From: an uncultured Sutterella sp.
GTDB taxonomy: Bacteria > Pseudomonadota > Gammaproteobacteria > Burkholderiales > Burkholderiaceae_F
Direction: 5' to 3'
DNA: 26,275 bases
Assembly (NCBI GenBank): GCA_902493085.1
Contig: CABUOH010000002.1
Span: 1 to 26,275 of the forward strand
Shown here: piece after piece, positions 23,459 to 26,275 of the stretch
Layout: every line of letters starts with the position of its first letter
Numbering within the stretch: position 1 is the first letter of the stretch
Translations under genes and position numbers: made by a program
Notes under the pieces: model-generated
Told to the model about the DNA's origin: nothing
Seen by the model: the letters and a program-made list of their open reading frames with translations, nothing else
Databases searched by the model: none

Positions 23459-24003
23459 AAATCGCCATCCCATCCGTCCTTCCCGGCGGCCTTGAAGCCC
23501 AAGTCGGCGCCCATTTCGGACACTGCGACTGCTACACGATCGTCGACGTCGAAAACGGCGCCATTGCTCAAACAGAAGTTATTGCGTCCTGCGCCCACGA
23601 GCACGGCGGCTGCCTCGCTCCCGTGAAGTATCTTGCCGACCGCGGCGTCGCCGTGCTGCTCGCAGGCGGCATGGGCATGCGTCCGCTAATGGGCTTTCTG
23701 CAGGAAGGCATCGACGTTTACTACGCCGCCGGCATTGAAACCGTTGAGAAGGCCGTGGCCGCCCACTGGCGAGCTCCCGCGCTTTTCGCCGAATCACTCC
23801 TGCGGCGGTCATCACTAAAAGAGGCCCCTCATGCAGATTCTCATCGTCACGCCGGAGCCTGCCCATTGGACGGCCTTCTCCGCGGGTCTCGAAACCGCCG
23901 GCCTATCCCCGGCCTTCGCCAAGGCGCCGGAAGACGTCACGTCTCAGGCGCTCAAGATGGACCGTCCCCTGCTCGTACTCTGGGACGCCCCCTACACGGG
24001 TGA
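23455..24003 (+). CDS. NifX/ORP-like (dinitrogenase iron-molybdenum cofactor family) protein, apparent frameshift
   Basis: The start MKIAIPSVLPGGLEAQVGAHFGHCDCYTIVDV and the following about 100 residues fit the NifX/ORP family, which carries Fe-Mo or similar clusters and usually ends near residue 120. As it stands the frame continues to 24003, giving 182 residues whose last ~58 have no family character and overlap the next gene by 173 bases. In the +1 frame the sequence reads TGELPRFSPNHSCGGHH and then TAA at 23816-23818. That is a normal family C-terminus with a His/Cys metal-binding tail, 12 bases before the next ATG. Removing one C from CCC at 23762-23764 restores a 120-residue protein. 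It may be a real mutation, a sequencing error or recoding. AAGGAG-type binding site (AAGGAGAAAGCATC) before the ATG; overlaps the upstream ATPase by 4 bases. Confidence 0.8.
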   Translation: MKIAIPSVLPGGLEAQVGAHFGHCDCYTIVDVENGAIAQTEVIASCAHEHGGCLAPVKYLADRGVAVLLAGGMGMRPLMGFLQEGIDVYYAAGIETVEKAVAAHWRAPALFAESLLRRSSLKEAPHADSHRHAGACPLDGLLRGSRNRRPIPGLRQGAGRRHVSGAQDGPSPARTLGRPLHG

Positions 24004-24199
24004 AGGTCTTCGGGCCGCAGGCATCGCCGTCATCATGACCGACGCCCGCATCCATCAGTCGGCCTGCTCGGACGAGGCGCAGGAAACCTTCCACGAAAAG
24101 GTCGAGGGGCTTGGTTTTCTCCCCAACGTCCCGCTCACGCGCACGGCCTCCGACGCTAGAGCGCTTGCGGATGCACTTGCCAAGGTCGGCGCACTCTGA
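23831..24199 (+). CDS. Unrecognised 122-residue protein, last gene of the ORP-like cluster
   Basis: I do not recognise a family. It starts MQILIVTPEPAHWTAFSAGLETAGL, followed by alternating hydrophobic strands and helices (PLLVLWDAP, AAGIAVIMTDAR, ALADALAKVGAL) that suggest a small alpha/beta fold, loosely like a receiver or flavodoxin-type domain, but without the usual Asp or phosphate-loop motifs. One Cys (QSACSDE) and two His are present; no signal peptide or membrane helix. AGAGG lies 6 bases before the ATG. It begins 12 bases after the corrected stop of the NifX-like gene and ends 20 bases before the shared terminator, so it belongs to the operon. A role in assembly or control of the ORP-like complex is inferred from position only. 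Confidence 0.75.
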   Translation: MQILIVTPEPAHWTAFSAGLETAGLSPAFAKAPEDVTSQALKMDRPLLVLWDAPYTGEGLRAAGIAVIMTDARIHQSACSDEAQETFHEKVEGLGFLPNVPLTRTASDARALADALAKVGAL

Positions 24200-24219
24200 A
24201 TTGCGCTGTACACACAGCA

Positions 24220-24255
24220 AAAACGGCAGTTTTCCGACGGGAAGACTGCCGTTTT
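24220..24255. terminator. Bidirectional terminator between the ORP-like cluster and iscX
   Basis: A 16-bp stem (24220-24235 with 24240-24255, one wobble) with a GACG loop, AAAACGGCAGT on one side and ACTGCCGTTTT on the other. T-runs exit on both strands, so it can end both the rightward cluster and the leftward isc genes. Confidence 0.9.
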
Positions 24256-24279
24256 CGTATTCATTGCTCAAACACGAAC

Positions 24280-24480
24280 TCAATCGCGTTCTTCAAGCCA
24301 CTTCAGAAGGATGCCTTCAAGGATCTTCTCGTTGGAGGCCTGAGGATCATCATCAAACCCCGGCAGAGCGCAGACCATCTCATGGAGCTTCACGAAGGAA
24401 AGCGTAAGCGGATCGAGATCCGGATCCGCGTCGTAGAGCGCCTCGGCAATCGCCTGTGCATCCATCCACTTGAACGCCAT
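24280..24480 (-). CDS. iscX: Fe-S cluster assembly protein IscX
   Basis: A small acidic protein that binds the cysteine desulfurase IscS (and frataxin/iron in vitro) and modulates Fe-S assembly. The 66 residues equal the E. coli length and carry the conserved LYDADPDLDPLTLSF and GFDDDPQASNEKILEGILLKWL blocks. It starts 3 bases after the fdx stop and ends the hscA-fdx-iscX run, next to the shared terminator. Confidence 0.97.
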   Translation of the reverse strand: MAFKWMDAQAIAEALYDADPDLDPLTLSFVKLHEMVCALPGFDDDPQASNEKILEGILLKWLEERD

Positions 24481-24483
24481 GAC

Positions 24484-24819
24484 TTATTCCTCGCGTGCGT
24501 GGTTGCGGCTGTACTTCGGGATTTCAACCGTGATGTCGCACTCCCCCACCTTCGTCTGGCAGGAAAGTCGGGAAAGCACACCGGCACCCCATGCGGTGTC
24601 GAGATGGTCAAGCTCGTTGTCCTCGGCCTCTTCAAGAGAGTCGAAACCCTCGCGAATGATCACATGGCACGTCGCGCACGCGCACGAAAACTCACACGCA
24701 TGCTCGATCTTGACACCGTGCGCGAGCAACGCGCGAGCAAGATTCTCACCCTCTGCAGCCTCAAAGACGAGGCCTTCCGGGCAAAGCGTTTCATGGGGTA
24801 GCACGGTCACTTTCGGCAT
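24484..24819 (-). CDS. fdx: ISC-type [2Fe-2S] ferredoxin
   Basis: Electron carrier for Fe-S cluster assembly by the ISC machinery. The 111 residues have the adrenodoxin-like Cys pattern C42, C48, C51 and C87, plus the extra C46, in HACEFSCACATCH, exactly as in E. coli Fdx. It lies between hscA (32 bases upstream) and iscX, as expected for an isc operon. Confidence 0.97.
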   Translation of the reverse strand: MPKVTVLPHETLCPEGLVFEAAEGENLARALLAHGVKIEHACEFSCACATCHVIIREGFDSLEEAEDNELDHLDTAWGAGVLSRLSCQTKVGECDITVEIPKYSRNHAREE

Positions 24820-24851
24820 TTCATCACCTTTGTGTCGTAATTTGGAAATGG

Positions 24852-26275
24852 TTATGGATTCTTGGATTCGTCTGCGGGCTGCTCGTCAAACATCGCATCG
24901 TCAACACTCATGCCCGAAAGCGCTTCGCGGATCGAACGGTCCATGCGACGTTCGGCAAGCGTCTCAGTGCCTTTCGTCAGGGCTTCGATCCCTGCCTTGA
25001 CCGCCTCGACGTCGTCCGAAGCAACGAGAGCCGTGAGTCTTTCAACGAGCCCGTCCACCTCGGCGCGTTCAGTTTCATCAAGAAGATCGCCGTCGGATTC
25101 AAGCGCTGAGTGCGTCGACTCAAGCAGTCGGCGAGCCTCGACCTGCTGCTCGCGAAGTTCGCGCGCGCGCATATCCTCTTCGGCGCTGCCGTTGCCGTCC
25201 TGCAGCATGCGGACGATGTCTTCGTCCGACAACCCGTAGCTGGGCTTGACTTGAATGGATGCTTCGACACCCGTCGTCATTTCACGGGCGGAAACGGACA
25301 GAAGCCCGTCAGCATCCACTTGGAACGTCACGCGGATGCGCGCCGCACCGGCCGCCATCGGCGGAATGCCGCGAAGTTCAAAGCGCGCTAGCGAACGGCA
25401 GGCGTCCACGAGCTCGCGCTCGCCCTGAACAACATGGATCGCCATGGCGGTCTGGCCGTCGCGGAAGGTCGTGAAGTCCTGTGCCAACGCCACGGGAATG
25501 GCGCTGTTGCGCGGAATGACCTTTTCCACGAGTCCGCCCATGGTCTCAAGTCCGAGCGAGAGCGGGGTGACGTCAAGAAGCAGCCAATCGTCATCGCCCG
25601 ACGTGTTGCCTGCAAGCTTGTTGGCCTGCATGGCGGCACCGATGGCCACGACTTTGTCCGGATCGATGTCGTCGAGTGGCGCAAAGCCGAAAAACTTCTC
25701 GACCGCCGTACGCACGCAGGGCATGCGCGTCGCCCCACCCACGAGCACCACGCCGCGTACGCCGGAGACATCCGCAGAGGCGTCGCGCAGAACGGCTTCG
25801 ACCGTGTCGATCGTCTTTTTGACAAGGTGACAGGTCATGGCATCAAACTCTTCACGCGTGAGTTCCAACTCGACTACGTCGCCGTTGTCGAATGCAAAGC
25901 GGAGGTCGGTTGAGTCATTCGTCGTGAGTGCCTCCTTCGCGACTCTGGAAAGCGCCATCAGGCGACGTTTTTCCGCGGCGGAGAGAATATGCCCCGGGAG
26001 CGTTGCGGCGGGTTTGCCGTCCACCGTGAAGCGGGCCTTGGGATTGCCGCCGCGGAAGCTTTCCGTCACATGGCAGAGCACGCGATGGTCGAAGTCGTCA
26101 CCGCCCAAGGCTGAATTGCCCCCCGTGCCGAGCACCTCGAAGACGCCGCGGGTCAGCTTGAGAAGTGACACGTCAAACGTGCCGCCGCCGAGGTCGTAGA
26201 CCATGTAGGTGCCTTCGGCTCCGTTGTCAAGCCCGTAGGCGAGCGCTGCGGCCGTCGGTTCGTTGAGAAGGCGCA
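24852..26275 (-). CDS. hscA: Fe-S protein assembly chaperone HscA (Hsp70), partial
   Basis: A specialised Hsp70 that, with HscB, releases Fe-S clusters from the scaffold IscU. The last 473 residues are visible; the N-terminus lies beyond the right window edge. The frame enters as RLLNEPTAAALAYGLD and continues with the Hsp70 phosphate motif VYDLGGGTFDVSLL and GGATRMPCVR. The substrate-binding domain follows (LDVTPLSLGLETMGG, then IPVALAQDFTTFRDGQTAM) and the helical lid ends at DESKNP. DnaK is excluded by the neighbours fdx and iscX and by the shorter, diverged C-terminus. No sign of disruption. Confidence 0.96.
   Translation of the reverse strand, partial: RLLNEPTAAALAYGLDNGAEGTYMVYDLGGGTFDVSLLKLTRGVFEVLGTGGNSALGGDDFDHRVLCHVTESFRGGNPKARFTVDGKPAATLPGHILSAAEKRRLMALSRVAKEALTTNDSTDLRFAFDNGDVVELELTREEFDAMTCHLVKKTIDTVEAVLRDASADVSGVRGVVLVGGATRMPCVRTAVEKFFGFAPLDDIDPDKVVAIGAAMQANKLAGNTSGDDDWLLLDVTPLSLGLETMGGLVEKVIPRNSAIPVALAQDFTTFRDGQTAMAIHVVQGERELVDACRSLARFELRGIPPMAAGAARIRVTFQVDADGLLSVSAREMTTGVEASIQVKPSYGLSDEDIVRMLQDGNGSAEEDMRARELREQQVEARRLLESTHSALESDGDLLDETERAEVDGLVERLTALVASDDVEAVKAGIEALTKGTETLAERRMDRSIREALSGMSVDDAMFDEQPADESKNP

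Noticed and set aside
23782..23790. Programmed +1 slippage on CTTT to explain the NifX-like frameshift
   Set aside because: Family-like sequence (TGELPRFSP) in the +1 frame already begins before this point, and there is no stop or rare codon to cause a pause; an indel in the CCC run fits better.

Overview
The window is about 26 kb of densely packed, GC-rich bacterial chromosome. The gene orders thrS-infC-rpmI-rplT, (RpfE-like)-recJ-prfB-lysS and hscA-fdx-iscX, together with a single LolC/E-type permease gene, point to a betaproteobacterium of the Burkholderiales. An autotransporter and an ORP-type Fe-S/MinD ATPase cluster fit an anaerobic, possibly gut-dwelling member such as Sutterellaceae; that placement is inference. 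I saw no CRISPR array, prophage or insertion sequence.

Layout. 1-629 (-): start of a Gate/nucleoside-recognition membrane protein, cut by the window edge. 1067-4270 (-): the translation operon thrS, infC, rpmI, rplT, in which infC starts on ATA. 4295-4419 (-): a thrS leader with a tiny Thr-rich ORF and a terminator 24 nt before the thrS start. 4447-4694 (-): two identical tRNA-Val(GAC) genes, each with its own promoter. 4885-6996 (-): relA. 7187-9334 (-): an autotransporter. 9520-14248 (-): lolC, lolD, tatD, an ACT-domain protein and a DUF711/UPF0210 protein, closely spaced. 14320-20793 (+): RpfE-like gene, recJ, prfB (programmed +1 frameshift), lysS and a Nudix hydrolase.

20975-24199 (+): a compact five-gene unit of a DUF134-NifX fusion, two MinD-like ATPases with inserted 2x[4Fe-4S] ferredoxin domains, a second NifX-like protein carrying an apparent frameshift, and an unrecognised 122-residue protein. 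It resembles the orange-protein (ORP) clusters of Desulfovibrio. Its promoter region holds a TTGACA/TATGCT promoter, a palindrome over the -10, a second palindrome and a 13-bp tandem repeat. A strong two-way hairpin separates it from convergent iscX, fdx and hscA (the last cut by the window end).

The two most interesting systems are the apparent threonine-responsive attenuator in front of thrS (leader peptide with three consecutive ACA codons, competing stems and terminator) and the ORP-like ATPase/metal-cofactor cluster with its operator region and frameshifted gene.
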